The notes: generated by a model not told the origin, from the sequence alone. A DNA stretch of 64,000 nt from Desulfobacterales bacterium (GCA_021737185.1 JAIPEL010000004.1:1-64000); one strand, 5' to 3'. Counted from the first letter of the stretch, positions 9,638-19,022 are shown. Made by a program: numbers and translations.

Positions 9638-10950
9638 TCGGCGGCGGCTTCGGCAACATCCTCAAGATTCCGGAACTCAAAAAGCGGGTTCTTTACACCC
9701 TTGCGCTTTTGGCGGTGTACCGCATCGGGGTCCATGTGCCCACGCCCGGAATCGACACGGTGGCCCTGGCGTCGTTTTTCGCGCGCGCCCAGGGGACGCT
9801 GCTGGGGTTGTTCGACATGTTCTCCGGCGGCGCGCTGGAGCGGCTGTCGGTGTTTGCGCTGGGGATCATGCCCTACATCAGCGCCTCGATTATCCTCCAG
9901 CTGTTGACCGTGGTGATTCCTCACCTGGAGCGGCTCTCCAAAGAAGGAGAACAGGGGCGGAAAAAGATCACCCAGTACACCCGTTACGGCACCGTGGTGC
10001 TGAGCGTGATCCAGGGCTTCGGCATCAGCGTCGGGCTGGAGAGCATGAGCTCTCCGGCTGGAGCGCCGGTGGTCATCGACCCGGGCTGGGGGTTTCGGCT
10101 GATGACGGTGCTCACCCTGACCGCCGGTACCGCATTTATCATGTGGCTGGGGGAACAGATCACGGAAAAGGGCATCGGAAACGGCATCTCTTTGATCATC
10201 TTCGCCGGCATCGTGGCCCGGATGCCGACGGCCATCGGCAACACCTTCCGGCTGGTGTCCACCGGCGAGATGGGCATATTCCCGGTGCTGGTGCTCCTGG
10301 TGCTGATGATCGCCGTTGTCGGGTTCATCATTTTCGTCGAACAGGGCCAGAGAAGGATCCCGGTTCAGTATGCCAAGCGGGTCGTGGGTCGGCGGATGTA
10401 CGGCGGCCAGAGCACGCATCTTCCGCTGAAGATCAACACCTCCGGGGTGATTCCGCCGATTTTTGCCTCGTCGATCATCATGTTTCCGGCAACCGTTGCC
10501 AGCTTCATCAACATCCCCTGGATGCAGAGTGTGGCCGAAGCGATGCGACCGGGAAACGTGTTCTACGAGCTGTTGTTCGTCGGCTTCATTTTCTTTTTCT
10601 GCTACTTTTATACGGCGGTGACATTCAATCCCGTGGATGTGGCCGACAACATGAAAAAGCACGGCGGATATATCCCGGGCATCCGGCCGGGCCGAAGAAC
10701 CGCCGACTATATCGACCGGGTGCTGACTCGAATTACGTTGGGCGGTGCGATTTACGTGTCGGCCGTTTGCGTGCTGCCTTCGATTCTCATCTCCAAATTC
10801 AACGTGCCGTTCTATTTTGGAGGAACGGCGCTGTTGATCGTCGTCGGCGTGGCCATCGACACGGTCGCACAGATCGAATCTCACATGCTGACGAGGCATT
10901 ACGAAGGTTTTCTGCGCAAGGGCGGAGGTCGGCTCAAAGGGCGGCACTAG
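9634..10950 (+). CDS. secY: Protein translocase subunit SecY
   Basis: 438 aa with about ten hydrophobic membrane segments. SecY is the pore of the SecYEG channel. Family marks include [15 protein letters not shown] (second transmembrane region), [14 protein letters not shown], and the cytoplasmic loop motif [20 protein letters not shown]. The C-terminus [16 protein letters not shown] is typical. A 529-codon open frame on the opposite strand (9358-10947) is a shadow of this GC-rich gene. Confidence 0.97.
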   Translation: MIGGGFGNILKIPELKKRVLYTLALLAVYRIGVHVPTPGIDTVALASFFARAQGTLLGLFDMFSGGALERLSVFALGIMPYISASIILQLLTVVIPHLERLSKEGEQGRKKITQYTRYGTVVLSVIQGFGISVGLESMSSPAGAPVVIDPGWGFRLMTVLTLTAGTAFIMWLGEQITEKGIGNGISLIIFAGIVARMPTAIGNTFRLVSTGEMGIFPVLVLLVLMIAVVGFIIFVEQGQRRIPVQYAKRVVGRRMYGGQSTHLPLKINTSGVIPPIFASSIIMFPATVASFINIPWMQSVAEAMRPGNVFYELLFVGFIFFFCYFYTAVTFNPVDVADNMKKHGGYIPGIRPGRRTADYIDRVLTRITLGGAIYVSAVCVLPSILISKFNVPFYFGGTALLIVVGVAIDTVAQIESHMLTRHYEGFLRKGGGRLKGRH

Positions 10951-11013
10951 CCGGTGTCAGCGGCCCGGCAGCCGATTCGAGAAACAGCGGACGCGCAAAG
11001 GGGAGATCGTTCC

Positions 11014-11232
11014 ATGGCCAAGGAAGAGCCGATTCAGGTACAGGGCAAAGTCGTTGAGACCCTGCCCAACGCCATGTTCAAAGTCGAACTGGAAAATGGG
11101 CATCAGATTCTGGCGCATATTTCGGGAAAAATGCGGATGCACTTTATCAAAATCTTGCCCGGCGATACCGTGACGGTGGAGCTTTCCCCCTACGATCTCA
11201 CGCGGGGCCGGATCACCTATCGGCAAAAGTAA
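11014..11232 (+). CDS. infA: Translation initiation factor IF-1
   Basis: 72 aa from ATG 11014, an S1/OB fold: [20 protein letters not shown], then [20 protein letters not shown] and RGRITYRQK. The frame extends to 10954, but the internal ATG gives the standard N-terminus. infA comes only 63 bases after secY: the adk and map genes often found here are absent. Confidence 0.97.
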   Translation: MAKEEPIQVQGKVVETLPNAMFKVELENGHQILAHISGKMRMHFIKILPGDTVTVELSPYDLTRGRITYRQK

Positions 11233-11243
11233 GGAGACAGCAG

Positions 11244-11357
11244 ATGAAGGTCAGGGCATCGGTAAAAAAAGTGTGCAGCAAATGCAAAATCGTCCGCCGG
11301 AAAGGCGTCTTGAGAGTCATTTGTCAGAACAAACGCCATAAACAGCGGCAAGGATAG
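11244..11357 (+). CDS. rpmJ: 50S ribosomal protein L36, zinc form
   Basis: 37 aa: [20 protein letters not shown], then [17 protein letters not shown]. The CxxC-n-C-x4-H zinc ligand set (CSKC, CQNKRH) is complete, so this is the C+ form. Good AGGAGA ribosome-binding site 11 bases after infA. Confidence 0.96.
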   Translation: MKVRASVKKVCSKCKIVRRKGVLRVICQNKRHKQRQG

Positions 11358-11371
11358 AGGAGGAATGAGCT

Positions 11372-11755
11372 TTGGCTAGAATTGCTGGCGTCGATTTGCC
11401 AAGGAACAAGCGTATCGAGATCGGTCTGACCTACATTTACGGGATCGGCAGGAGCACTTCTCTGGAGATTCTCGATAAGCTGAACATCAACCCGGATACC
11501 AAGACCGACGAATTGACCGAAGCGGAGATCAACAATATCCGTAAGGCGATCGACGACGGCTACAAGGTCGAAGGCGAGCTTCGTACGGCGGTCTCCATGA
11601 ACATCAAGCGTCTCATGGATCTGGGGTGCTATCGCGGACTCAGGCACCGCAGAGGCCTTCCGGTGCACGGGCAGCGTACCTCCACCAATGCCCGCACCCG
11701 CAAAGGACCGCGACGAGCGGCCGTCAAGAAAAAGGGCGGGCCCAAGAAGAAGTAG
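11372..11755 (+). CDS. rpsM: 30S ribosomal protein S13 (TTG start)
   Basis: 127 aa. Begins at TTG (11372) after [48 protein letters not shown] and the basic tail [17 protein letters not shown] are typical; the tail reaches the P-site tRNA. First gene of the alpha segment. Confidence 0.97.
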   Translation: MARIAGVDLPRNKRIEIGLTYIYGIGRSTSLEILDKLNINPDTKTDELTEAEINNIRKAIDDGYKVEGELRTAVSMNIKRLMDLGCYRGLRHRRGLPVHGQRTSTNARTRKGPRRAAVKKKGGPKKK

Positions 11756-11823
11756 CATCGGCCGAGGCCGGGTGCCGTGCGAAGGCACCGTTTCATGGAT
11801 GATCAGCAGACAGGAATCGATTC

Positions 11824-12210
11824 ATGGCAAAGCGAACGCGTACGAAGAAAAAAGAAAAAAAGAATATTCTCAACGGCATCGTCCATATTCAATCGACCTT
11901 CAACAATACCATCGTGACCATCACAGACCCGACAGGAAATGTGGTGGCCTGGTCGAGCGCCGGGGTACAGGGATTCAAGGGATCTCGGAAAAGCACCCCC
12001 TTTGCGGCGCAGCTGGCGGCGCAGGATGCCGCCAAAAAGGCGCAGGAACACGGGATGCGAAATGTCGAGGTTTACGTGAAGGGACCCGGAGCCGGAAGAG
12101 AATCGGCACTGCGCTCTTTGCAGGGGTCCGGGTTCAACGTGGTGATGATCAAGGACGTGACCCCGATCCCCCACAATGGATGCCGGCCGCCGAAGCGGCG
12201 CAGAGTATAA
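11824..12210 (+). CDS. rpsK: 30S ribosomal protein S11
   Basis: 128 aa. [20 protein letters not shown] and the C-terminal [18 protein letters not shown] identify S11, a 30S platform protein. The 92 bases after it hold GC-rich hairpin-prone sequence but no gene. Confidence 0.97.
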   Translation: MAKRTRTKKKEKKNILNGIVHIQSTFNNTIVTITDPTGNVVAWSSAGVQGFKGSRKSTPFAAQLAAQDAAKKAQEHGMRNVEVYVKGPGAGRESALRSLQGSGFNVVMIKDVTPIPHNGCRPPKRRRV

Positions 12211-12302
12211 CGATCCCGCAGAGGGACCGTCTTGCCCCGGGGCGTGGAAAGCCTCAGTGGTCGAACCGACGGTCCTGAAGGTGGAAACACAAGGAGGAAA
12301 CC

Positions 12303-12932
12303 TTGGCGAGATATCGAGGTTCGGTTTGTCGGATTTGCCGACGTGAAAACCTGAAGGTGTTTTTAAAGGGCGACCGCTGCTTTTCGGACAAGTGCGCCTT
12401 TGATCGGCGCAGCTATGCACCGGGACAGCATGGGCAGCGGCGCCGGGGAAAGATCTCCGACTACGGCGTTCAGCTTCGGGAAAAGCAGAAGGTCAAGCGG
12501 ATGTACGGCCTTTCGGAAAAGCAGTTCCGGCTGTTTTTCGAGCGGGCTGAGCGCAAGAAGGGAATTACCGGCACCAACCTGCTGGTGATGCTGGAGCGGC
12601 GGCTCGACAATGTGGTCTATCGCCTCGGCTTTGTCAACTCCAGAGCCCAGGGACGCCAGCTCGTGCGACACGCTCATTTTTTGGTCAACGGCAGGAAGGC
12701 TTCCATTCCTTCCACCCTGATCAATCAAGACGACGTGATCGAGGTCAAGGAAAAGAGCCGCAGCATGCAGCTCATCACCGATTCCCTCGACGCTGTGGTC
12801 CGGCGTGGGATTCCCCAATGGCTCGAGCTGGAAAAAGACAATATGAAGGGGATCGTCAAGGGATACCCGGTTCGTGAAGACGTTACGATGCCGATTCAGG
12901 AACAGCTCATCGTCGAGCTCTACTCGAAGTAG
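12303..12932 (+). CDS. rpsD: 30S ribosomal protein S4 (TTG start, zinc type)
   Basis: 209 aa. Starts at TTG (12303) after AAGGAGG. The N-terminal CRICRRE...DRCFSDKC provides four cysteines (zinc form). The S4 RNA-binding domain is [20 protein letters not shown] with [12 protein letters not shown]4 nucleates 30S assembly and in E. coli represses the alpha operon; that leader is not testable by eye here. Confidence 0.97.
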   Translation: MARYRGSVCRICRRENLKVFLKGDRCFSDKCAFDRRSYAPGQHGQRRRGKISDYGVQLREKQKVKRMYGLSEKQFRLFFERAERKKGITGTNLLVMLERRLDNVVYRLGFVNSRAQGRQLVRHAHFLVNGRKASIPSTLINQDDVIEVKEKSRSMQLITDSLDAVVRRGIPQWLELEKDNMKGIVKGYPVREDVTMPIQEQLIVELYSK

Positions 12933-13001
12933 GCGACACCGAACCGCCGGCGCCCAATTCCCGCAGCGGTTTTTCCCCGAAGACGTTCTGGAGCAGAAAC
13001 C

Positions 13002-14024
13002 ATGTCATCCAATGATATCGTTTATATGAATTGGCAGGAGATGATCAGGCCGGAAAAGGTCGCCGTTGAAAGCAGCAGGGCCGCATACGGCAAGTTCGTC
13101 TGTGAGCCGCTGGAAAGAGGGTTTGGGATCACCATCGGAAACGCGCTGCGTCGGGTGATTCTTTCCTCTCTTCACGGGGCGGCAATCACTTCCGTGAAGT
13201 TCGATGCAGTGATGCACGAGATGAGCGTTATTCCCGGCGTCCTGGAGGATGTATCGGAGATCATTCTCAACCTCAAAGAAGTCCGGCTGAAGATGGCGGA
13301 CCGGGAGCCACGAACGATCACCATCGAATCCAAGGGGGAGGGGATGGTTACCGCTGGAGACATCGTCAGCCCCGACGGAAAGGTGGAGGTGCTCAACCCC
13401 GAACAGCACATCGCCACGCTTTCAGGAGAGGGCGATTTGAAAATGGCGATGACGGTGAAGGTCGGCAAAGGCTACACCCTGGCGGAGCAGAACAAAGACG
13501 AAGAGGCGCCGGTGGGAACGATCCCCATCGACGCGGTGTTTTCTCCCATTCGCCGGGTGAACTACGTGGTCGGCCAGGCCCGGGTCGGCCAGCGCACCGA
13601 CTACGACAAGCTGACCATCGAAGTGTGGACCGATGGCAGCGTTCTTCCAGAAGATGCGGTGGCCTACGGGGCCAAAATCCTGAAAGAACAGATGTCGATC
13701 TTCATCAACTTCGACGAGGGCGCAGAGCCCGAGCCGGAACAAAAGGGAGACCGGGAAGCCAGGCCGAAATTCAACGAAAACCTCTACCGGAGTGTGGAGG
13801 AACTGGAGTTGTCGGTTCGAAGCGCCAACTGCCTGAAGAATGCCGATATCCACAAGATATATCAACTCGTCCAAAAGACCGAGGCCGAAATGCTGAAAAC
13901 GAAGAACTTCGGCCGCAAGTCACTCAATGAAATCAAGGAAGTCCTGTCGGAGATGGGTCTCTCCCTCGGAATGCAACTGGATGGGTTTGTTCCCCCCGAA
14001 GAGGACTCTGAAGAAGGAGAATAG
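13002..14024 (+). CDS. rpoA: RNA polymerase alpha subunit
   Basis: 340 aa. The N-terminal assembly domain (about 1-235) contains [20 protein letters not shown] and the [19 protein letters not shown] stretch. The C-terminal DNA/activator-contact domain (about 255-330) contains [16 protein letters not shown] and [14 protein letters not shown]. Alpha dimerises to nucleate RNA polymerase. The usual rpsD-rpoA-rplQ order is kept. Confidence 0.97.
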   Translation: MSSNDIVYMNWQEMIRPEKVAVESSRAAYGKFVCEPLERGFGITIGNALRRVILSSLHGAAITSVKFDAVMHEMSVIPGVLEDVSEIILNLKEVRLKMADREPRTITIESKGEGMVTAGDIVSPDGKVEVLNPEQHIATLSGEGDLKMAMTVKVGKGYTLAEQNKDEEAPVGTIPIDAVFSPIRRVNYVVGQARVGQRTDYDKLTIEVWTDGSVLPEDAVAYGAKILKEQMSIFINFDEGAEPEPEQKGDREARPKFNENLYRSVEELELSVRSANCLKNADIHKIYQLVQKTEAEMLKTKNFGRKSLNEIKEVLSEMGLSLGMQLDGFVPPEEDSEEGE

Positions 14025-14032
14025 GCAGCCCC

Positions 14033-14686
14033 ATGAGACATCGCAAATCCGGGATCAAGTTGAATCGTACCGCCAGCCACCGGAAGGCCATGTTTCGAAA
14101 CATGGTTACCTCCCTGTTCAAGCACGAGCGGATACAGACCACCGAGGTCAAGGCCAAGGCGTTGAGAAGCTGGGTGGACCATCTGGTCACCCTGGCCAAG
14201 CGGGGAGACGTGCATGCGCGGCGCCAGGCGCTTTCCATCATCCGGGAAAAGAATGTGGTTCACAAGCTCTTTGAAGACGCGTCGAAGCGGTTCGGAAGCA
14301 TTTCCGGCGGGTACACCCGCATCGTCAAGCTCGGCCTTCGAAGGGGGGATGCTGCCCCCATGTCTCTTCTGGAGCTGGTCACTGCAGAAGACGCCGGCCC
14401 GTCGAAAACCAAAAAGAAAAAGCCGGCCAAAGCCAAGGGTCGAAAAACTGCCGCCGCCTCGGTGCCGGAATCCGCACAGGAGCAGACGCCCGCCGGAGCC
14501 GCCGCAGAGCCGGAAGGAGCCGATGCTGGAGCGGCAAGTAAAGAGGAGGCGCCGCCGGAGGGGGAAAAAGAAGTTGAACCCGGCCCGGAAGCAGCTTCGG
14601 CAGAAGGCGATGAACCGAGCACTGAAGAGATCGCCGTTGAGAAGGAACCGCAGGCAACGGCTGATGAAGAGAAAAAAGAATCCTAG
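14033..14686 (+). CDS. rplQ: 50S ribosomal protein L17 with a long acidic C-terminal extension
   Basis: 217 aa against about 115-130 for usual L17. Residues 1 to about 118 are a normal L17 core ([20 protein letters not shown], then [12 protein letters not shown], then [20 protein letters not shown]). After a Lys-rich link ([15 protein letters not shown]) comes about 80 residues rich in Ala, Glu, Pro and Gly, predicted disordered and strongly acidic. No frameshift is needed to explain it: the frame is continuous and stops at TAG just before the operon terminator. Confidence 0.95.
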   Translation: MRHRKSGIKLNRTASHRKAMFRNMVTSLFKHERIQTTEVKAKALRSWVDHLVTLAKRGDVHARRQALSIIREKNVVHKLFEDASKRFGSISGGYTRIVKLGLRRGDAAPMSLLELVTAEDAGPSKTKKKKPAKAKGRKTAAASVPESAQEQTPAGAAAEPEGADAGAASKEEAPPEGEKEVEPGPEAASAEGDEPSTEEIAVEKEPQATADEEKKES

Positions 14687-14730
14687 GGCCCGGATCTTTA
14701 CCTCCCACACGGGCAATTTGATCGACGACA

Positions 14731-14766
14731 AGCCCTGGCGCGGTTATCCGCGTCAGGGCTTTTTAT
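14731..14766 (+). terminator. Rho-independent terminator of the ribosomal block
   Basis: AGCCCTGGCGCGG at 14731-14743, loop TTAT, then CCGCGTCAGGGCT, then TTTTTA. The 13-bp stem (one G-T pair) followed by the T-run is a textbook intrinsic terminator, 44 bases after rplQ. The convergent GGDEF gene's stop codon lies inside the stem. Confidence 0.9.
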
Positions 14767-15841
14767 TCGTTTCTGGGGCCGGCGCAAAGGGAAAAACCCG
14801 AACAGCGGTCCGGCCGGCCCGGTGAGGTTTTTGCTTCTTGGCTTCATACAGCCGGCCATCGGCCCGTTTGAGAAGGCTTTCCGGGGTGTCCTGCGCCTCT
14901 TCTCCCATGGAGGAGATCCCGAATGAAAGGCTGACCGGGATCTTTGCAGAGGAGGCCTCCAGCGGCTGGCTCCGGGCCGCTGCCATCACCCGCTCCATCA
15001 ACCGCTCCGCCGAAGACGAATCGCTTTCCGGCAGAATCAAGACGAATTCATCTCCGGCAAAGCGGGCTGCGACGTCCGAGGTCCGGGTGCAGGCGTTCAA
15101 AATTTGCGCCCAGTGGCGGAGCAGCGCGTCGCCCGTTTCATGGCCGTAAGTGTCGTTGACCTTTTTGAAATCGTCCAGATCGATGAACACCACACTCAAA
15201 GGATGGCCGTATCGTCGGCAGCGGCTGCATTCGCGCTGGAGCACCTTTTTCATGACCCGGCGGTTGAGCAGCCCGGTGAGAGAATCGTGGTAGGCCATGA
15301 ACGAAAGTTTTTCATGGGCGGTCACATTGGAAAGGCAAAGGGACACCTTGACGCCGAGGTGCTTGAGGAAAACGGGGTCCATATCCGGGGTGTACCGGCG
15401 CGGATTTTCGTCTCCCAGGTTGAGGCTGCCGATGACGCCTCCGCCCAGAAAAAGGGGGACCACGGCAAGGGATGCCAGCCGGCCTTTGCTGTGTTCGGGG
15501 AAGAACTCGGCGAAGGCGCCCAAATCCCGGTCGGCCAGCACCGGGATCGGATCGGTTCCCACCACCTTCGCAAAGCGCTGGCGGTCGATTCGGCTGAGCC
15601 GAAGCGCCAGATCCTGCTCGGTTTCCAGCAAGGGAAGCAGTCGGCCGGCTTCGCTGTCCTCGATCAGGGTCAGCCACACATAGGGAACGTCGAACACCGA
15701 TTCAATTTCCGTCAGCAGGACGTTGAACAGATCCTTGAAGTTGAGAATCGACAGAATCCGGCTTTCCACCCGGAAGAATTTTGCCGAAAGCGTTTCGTAT
15801 TCCTCGAGCAGTTGAAGAGGCAGTCTCAAGTCTTGTACCAT
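14753..15841 (-). CDS. GAF-GGDEF diguanylate cyclase
   Basis: 362 aa from ATG at 15841 with GGGAGG just upstream; the frame stays open to 16906 but that part overlaps the CoA-transferase gene. Residues about 20-165 look like a GAF-type sensor (DVPYVWLTLIED, GGGVIGSLNLGDENP). Residues about 190-350 are a GGDEF domain: DSLTGLLNRRVM, VFIDLDDFKKVNDTYGHETG, and the active-site loop as AGDEF (262-266) instead of GGDEF. RTSD (253-256) matches the product-inhibition I-site. It probably makes cyclic di-GMP; the Gly-to-Ala change is tolerated in some active cyclases. No signal peptide or membrane segment, so cytoplasmic. Confidence 0.88.
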   Translation of the reverse strand: MVQDLRLPLQLLEEYETLSAKFFRVESRILSILNFKDLFNVLLTEIESVFDVPYVWLTLIEDSEAGRLLPLLETEQDLALRLSRIDRQRFAKVVGTDPIPVLADRDLGAFAEFFPEHSKGRLASLAVVPLFLGGGVIGSLNLGDENPRRYTPDMDPVFLKHLGVKVSLCLSNVTAHEKLSFMAYHDSLTGLLNRRVMKKVLQRECSRCRRYGHPLSVVFIDLDDFKKVNDTYGHETGDALLRHWAQILNACTRTSDVAARFAGDEFVLILPESDSSSAERLMERVMAAARSQPLEASSAKIPVSLSFGISSMGEEAQDTPESLLKRADGRLYEAKKQKPHRAGRTAVRVFPFAPAPETNKKP

Positions 15842-16027
15842 GGTTCCTCCCGGGTTGCCGGGCTTGCCGTCAATCGCTGCAGTTCCATTGAAGACTACGG
15901 CAACATCCGCGTCGGCGTCAAGTTCGGGAATCCTTTGACATCGCCTGCCCGAGATTTTATACTGATATTTACTTTCCCACTTCAGACGCGTTTTGCTTCC
16001 GTCCTCTTTTTTTTTGTGGAGATCGGT

Positions 16028-16939
16028 TTGCCGGCAGAAAAACGGATGCGCCTTGACGAGGCCATAGACCGCTTCGTCGAAGACGGCAGCTCCGTGGCCT
16101 TGGGCACGGGGCTGGAGACCTGCATTCCCTTTTGCGCGGGACATGAGATGATCCGGCAAAAAAAGCAGAACCTCGTTCTGATCGGGCCGATCTCCGACAT
16201 CCTTTTCGACCAGCTGATCGGCGCCGGATGTGTCCGGAAGGTGCAAGCCGCCTGGGTGGGAAACGTCATTACCGGCTCCGGGTACAATTTCCGACGGGCC
16301 TATGAGCAGAAGCGGCTTGTCGTAGAAGACCACTCCAATCTGACCATGACCATGGCCCTGAGGGCCGGGGCCATGGGCGTGCCCTTCATGCCTTCGAAAA
16401 CGGCGCTGGGAAGCGATCTTCCCCGCAGCAATCCCGGTCTGAAGGCGATTGTTTGCCCTTTTACCGGCGAACGCCTGATGGCGGTTTCCGCCATCCGACC
16501 GGATGTCTGCATCATTGCCGTCCAGCGCGCCGACCCTTTCGGAAACGCCCACGCCTGGGGAAATCTGGGACTCAGCAAAGAGGCCTGCCTGGCCAGCGAG
16601 CATATCATTCTCACCGCCGAGCGCATCGTGGCCCCGGAGGTGATCGGTTCGGATCCGAACCGGGTGCTGACGCCGGCGTTTCGCGTCAGTGCGGTGGTCC
16701 ACGAGCCGTGGGGCGCGCATCCCTCGCCGATGCCCGGGTTTTACAACCGGGATCATCAGGCCTTTCTCGACTACCAGGAGGCGAGCCGGACAGCGGAAGG
16801 ATACAACCGGTGGAAAGCGACCTGGATCGACGGTGTTTCGGACCGCAAGAAATATGTGGATCGTCTGGGCTCCGAACGGATACAGTCCCTGGCCCTGAGA
16901 GAGCATTTGATCTCCGAACCGGCCGATTTCGGATACTGA
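16028..16939 (+). CDS. CoA-transferase subunit A (glutaconate CoA-transferase type)
   Basis: 303 aa. The frame is open far upstream over the GGDEF gene; I choose TTG at 16028 because GGAG lies 6 bases before it and gives MPAEKRMRLDEAIDRFVEDG, matching the GctA-family start (ATG at 16046 is the alternative). Subunit A supplies the CoA-pocket side: SVALGTGLETCIPF, AAWVGNVITGSGYNFRRA, MAVSAIRPDVCIIAVQRADP. It is paired with the B subunit seven bases on. Family enzymes move CoA between carboxylic acids; the substrate cannot be read from sequence. It stands first in the catabolic cluster, before a TRAP uptake system. Confidence 0.85.
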   Translation: MPAEKRMRLDEAIDRFVEDGSSVALGTGLETCIPFCAGHEMIRQKKQNLVLIGPISDILFDQLIGAGCVRKVQAAWVGNVITGSGYNFRRAYEQKRLVVEDHSNLTMTMALRAGAMGVPFMPSKTALGSDLPRSNPGLKAIVCPFTGERLMAVSAIRPDVCIIAVQRADPFGNAHAWGNLGLSKEACLASEHIILTAERIVAPEVIGSDPNRVLTPAFRVSAVVHEPWGAHPSPMPGFYNRDHQAFLDYQEASRTAEGYNRWKATWIDGVSDRKKYVDRLGSERIQSLALREHLISEPADFGY

Positions 16940-16946
16940 CGCGCCG

Positions 16947-17714
16947 ATGGCATCCTACACCTCACAGGAATTGATGGTCACCGCCGCCGCCCGCCATGTC
17001 GCAGACGGGGAAGTGGTCTTTGTCGGAATGCGCCTTCCCCTCCTGGGCTTCCTGCTCGCAAAGGGCACCCATGCACCGAACGCCGTCGGGATATTCGAAT
17101 TGGGCATCGTCCGGGACAGCGCCGCTCCGGCGCCGATTCTGACCATGGGAGATCTGCCGAACCTTTATCGGGCCAACTGGCTCGCCGACACCGGAGACGC
17201 CATGGCCCTGCTGCAGCAGGGGCGCGTCGACCTGAGCTTTATCGGTGGCGCCCAGGTCGACCTTTACGGGAATCTGAACACCACCTGCATCGGAGACCTT
17301 CAACTCCCCGAAACCCGGCTACCCGGAAGCGGGGGGGCATGCGACCTTGCCTGCCTGGCCGGCCGGCACATTCTGATCATGGCCCACCAACGGCGGCGGT
17401 TCGTGCCCCGGGTCGACTACATCACCTCTCCGGGCTACGGCGACGGCCCCGGCTGGCGGCGGCGCATGGGGCTTCCCAGGGGTGGTCCCAGCGCGGTGAT
17501 CACCACCCTGGGCTGTTTTTCTTTTGACCCGCGGAGCCGCCGGATGCGGCTGGAAACGATCCACCCGGGCGTGGCCCCGGAAACGATCCGGTCCGAAACC
17601 GGCTGGCCCATCGATCTTCCCGAAGCGCCGCCCGAAACAACGCCGCCCACCGAATTCGAATTGAAGGTGCTGCGCCGGTTCGATCCGCAAGGATACTGGA
17701 CGGGTAGGCGGTGA
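16947..17714 (+). CDS. CoA-transferase subunit B (glutaconate CoA-transferase type)
   Basis: 255 aa. The family signature FIGGAQVDLYGNLNTTCIGD, then LPGSGGACD and VDYITSPGYGDGPG closely follow GctB. Glu51 in GIFELGIV aligns with the catalytic glutamate of Acidaminococcus GctB (remembered alignment), which argues for real CoA transfer and not the hydrolase role of the related steroid-pathway IpdAB. It starts seven bases after subunit A, so the two are co-translated. Confidence 0.87.
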   Translation: MASYTSQELMVTAAARHVADGEVVFVGMRLPLLGFLLAKGTHAPNAVGIFELGIVRDSAAPAPILTMGDLPNLYRANWLADTGDAMALLQQGRVDLSFIGGAQVDLYGNLNTTCIGDLQLPETRLPGSGGACDLACLAGRHILIMAHQRRRFVPRVDYITSPGYGDGPGWRRRMGLPRGGPSAVITTLGCFSFDPRSRRMRLETIHPGVAPETIRSETGWPIDLPEAPPETTPPTEFELKVLRRFDPQGYWTGRR

Positions 17715-17734
17715 CGCCGGCGGCTCGATTTTGC

Positions 17735-17763
17735 TTGACAAAGTTTCATTGTAGCTGCAAAAT
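17735..17763 (+). promoter_or_regulatory. Candidate sigma-70 promoter for dctP
   Basis: TTGACA (17735-17740), 17-base spacer, CAAAAT (17758-17763). The spacer end holds the near-palindrome TTGTAGCTGCAA (17749-17760), a possible operator over the -10. The -35 is perfect and the -10 is weak. It would start a TRAP transcript separate from the CoA-transferase genes. Confidence 0.5.
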
Positions 17764-17849
17764 AGCTTCTTAAATCATCTTTGGTAAATGAACGATGTTT
17801 AGTGCCAGGGGGAGTGTGCAGAAACCAGCAGGCAAAAAAGGAGGCAACG

Positions 17850-18935
17850 ATGAGGCAAAAGAGTTTAATGATCCTGTCAGCGGTATTGGCGATCGCCTTT
17901 GTCCTGGGGGTCGGTCCGGCGATTGCGGCAGCACCTTCTCTTGACGCATGGAAGCCCGCCTTTGATCCATCCGGCGCCAAGTACAAGTGCATCGTGTCCA
18001 ACGTCTCCCACCCGGTGCTCAAGGGAGTTTACGCCGGCTTTGCCATTCGAGACGAGCTGTGGAAGCGGACAAACGGTCAAATCTACCTCGATTTCAAGCC
18101 GTTTTCCATGCTCGGCGGTGAAGTGGAGGTGCTCAACCAGCTGCAGATGGGTGCCATTCAGGGAATGGGCGTCAGCTCTGTCGCCTCGACCAATCTCGGC
18201 CCCCGGTTCGGCCTGATCAACCTGCCGTTTCTGGTCAACTCCTTTGAAAAGCTCGACAAGTTCGTGGCCAGCGGCAAGCTGTTCGATCACTATATGAACG
18301 CCATGGACCACCAGGGCATCATCGGCGTGGACATCACCGGCTACGGCAACTACGGATGGGCCACCACCCGGCCGGTGAAGAATCTGGAGGCTGCCAGGAA
18401 GGTCAAGTTCAGAACGGCAGAAGCCGCGGTCAACCAGCTCCTTTACAAGCAGTGGGGTCTGAACGCGGTGGTCATGCCCTGGCCCGACGTGCCGGTCGCC
18501 CTGAAGCAGGGGGTCATCGAGGGTCTGGACCACACCCCGAGCGTCTGTCACATCACCAAGAAGTTTGAAGTCGCCAAGTACTACACATACCTCGACTACG
18601 CCCAGGGGCTTTTTATCTGGATCTTCAACAAGGCCTGGTACAACAGCCTGCCCGCAGACCTGCAAACCATTTTCACCGAGACGGTCCACGATGTCTGCGC
18701 CGACATCCGGGAGCAGACCAAAATCCAGGAGGCCGTGGAGATCATGAAGGCCTCCAAGAGCGGCATCGAGTTCTACGCCCTTCCCGGGGATGACATGGCG
18801 TGGCTTAAAAAGCAGGGAGACGCGGTCCACGAGGAATACAAGGCGGAAATCAACAAGCTCTATTCAGGAGACACCTATCGCCCGGCTGACTTTCTCAAGG
18901 AAGTCCAGGACTACATGGGATATCAGCGGCAGTAG
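17850..18935 (+). CDS. dctP: TRAP transporter substrate-binding protein (DctP family)
   Basis: 361 aa from ATG 17850 behind AAAGGAGG. A signal peptide is clear: MRQKSLM, then a hydrophobic core ILSAVLAIAFVLGV and an Ala-rich cleavage zone near residues 26-28. The mature part has the DctP pattern including ARKVKFRTAEAAVNQLLY, with the Arg that clamps a substrate carboxylate in the family, and PDVPVALKQGVIEG. It works in the periplasm and passes an organic acid to DctQM. A strong hairpin follows it, as often between a highly expressed binding protein and its membrane partners. Confidence 0.92.
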   Translation: MRQKSLMILSAVLAIAFVLGVGPAIAAAPSLDAWKPAFDPSGAKYKCIVSNVSHPVLKGVYAGFAIRDELWKRTNGQIYLDFKPFSMLGGEVEVLNQLQMGAIQGMGVSSVASTNLGPRFGLINLPFLVNSFEKLDKFVASGKLFDHYMNAMDHQGIIGVDITGYGNYGWATTRPVKNLEAARKVKFRTAEAAVNQLLYKQWGLNAVVMPWPDVPVALKQGVIEGLDHTPSVCHITKKFEVAKYYTYLDYAQGLFIWIFNKAWYNSLPADLQTIFTETVHDVCADIREQTKIQEAVEIMKASKSGIEFYALPGDDMAWLKKQGDAVHEEYKAEINKLYSGDTYRPADFLKEVQDYMGYQRQ

Positions 18936-18950
18936 ACGGGATCGATCCAA

Positions 18951-18986
18951 AGAGAAAGGGGGCTTTTTTGCTGGCCCCCTTTCTCT
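18951..18986 (+). terminator. Intercistronic hairpin between dctP and dctQ
   Basis: AGAGAAAGGGGG (18951-18962), 12-base loop containing TTTTTT, then CCCCCTTTCTCT (18975-18986): 12 perfect base pairs. No T-run follows the 3' arm, so it is better read as an mRNA-stabilising or attenuating hairpin that lets more dctP than dctQM be made. Confidence 0.75.
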
Positions 18987-19022
18987 TGTGATGTCAACCA
19001 TACCGCCAAGAGGAACCAGCCC

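Noticed and set aside
9358-10947. 529-codon open frame on the minus strand over secY
   Set aside because: It lies opposite rplO and secY, is His/Asp/Gln-rich and has no family features; it is the antisense shadow of GC-rich coding DNA.
15842-16906. Long N-terminal extension of the GGDEF gene (717 codons in all)
   Set aside because: It overlaps the CoA-transferase gene on the other strand and has no domain; GGGAGG before the ATG at 15841 marks the real start.
16028-17714. IpdAB-type steroid ring-opening hydrolase
   Set aside because: Subunit lengths would fit, but Glu51 of subunit B aligns with the GctB catalytic glutamate and no steroid-pathway genes are near.
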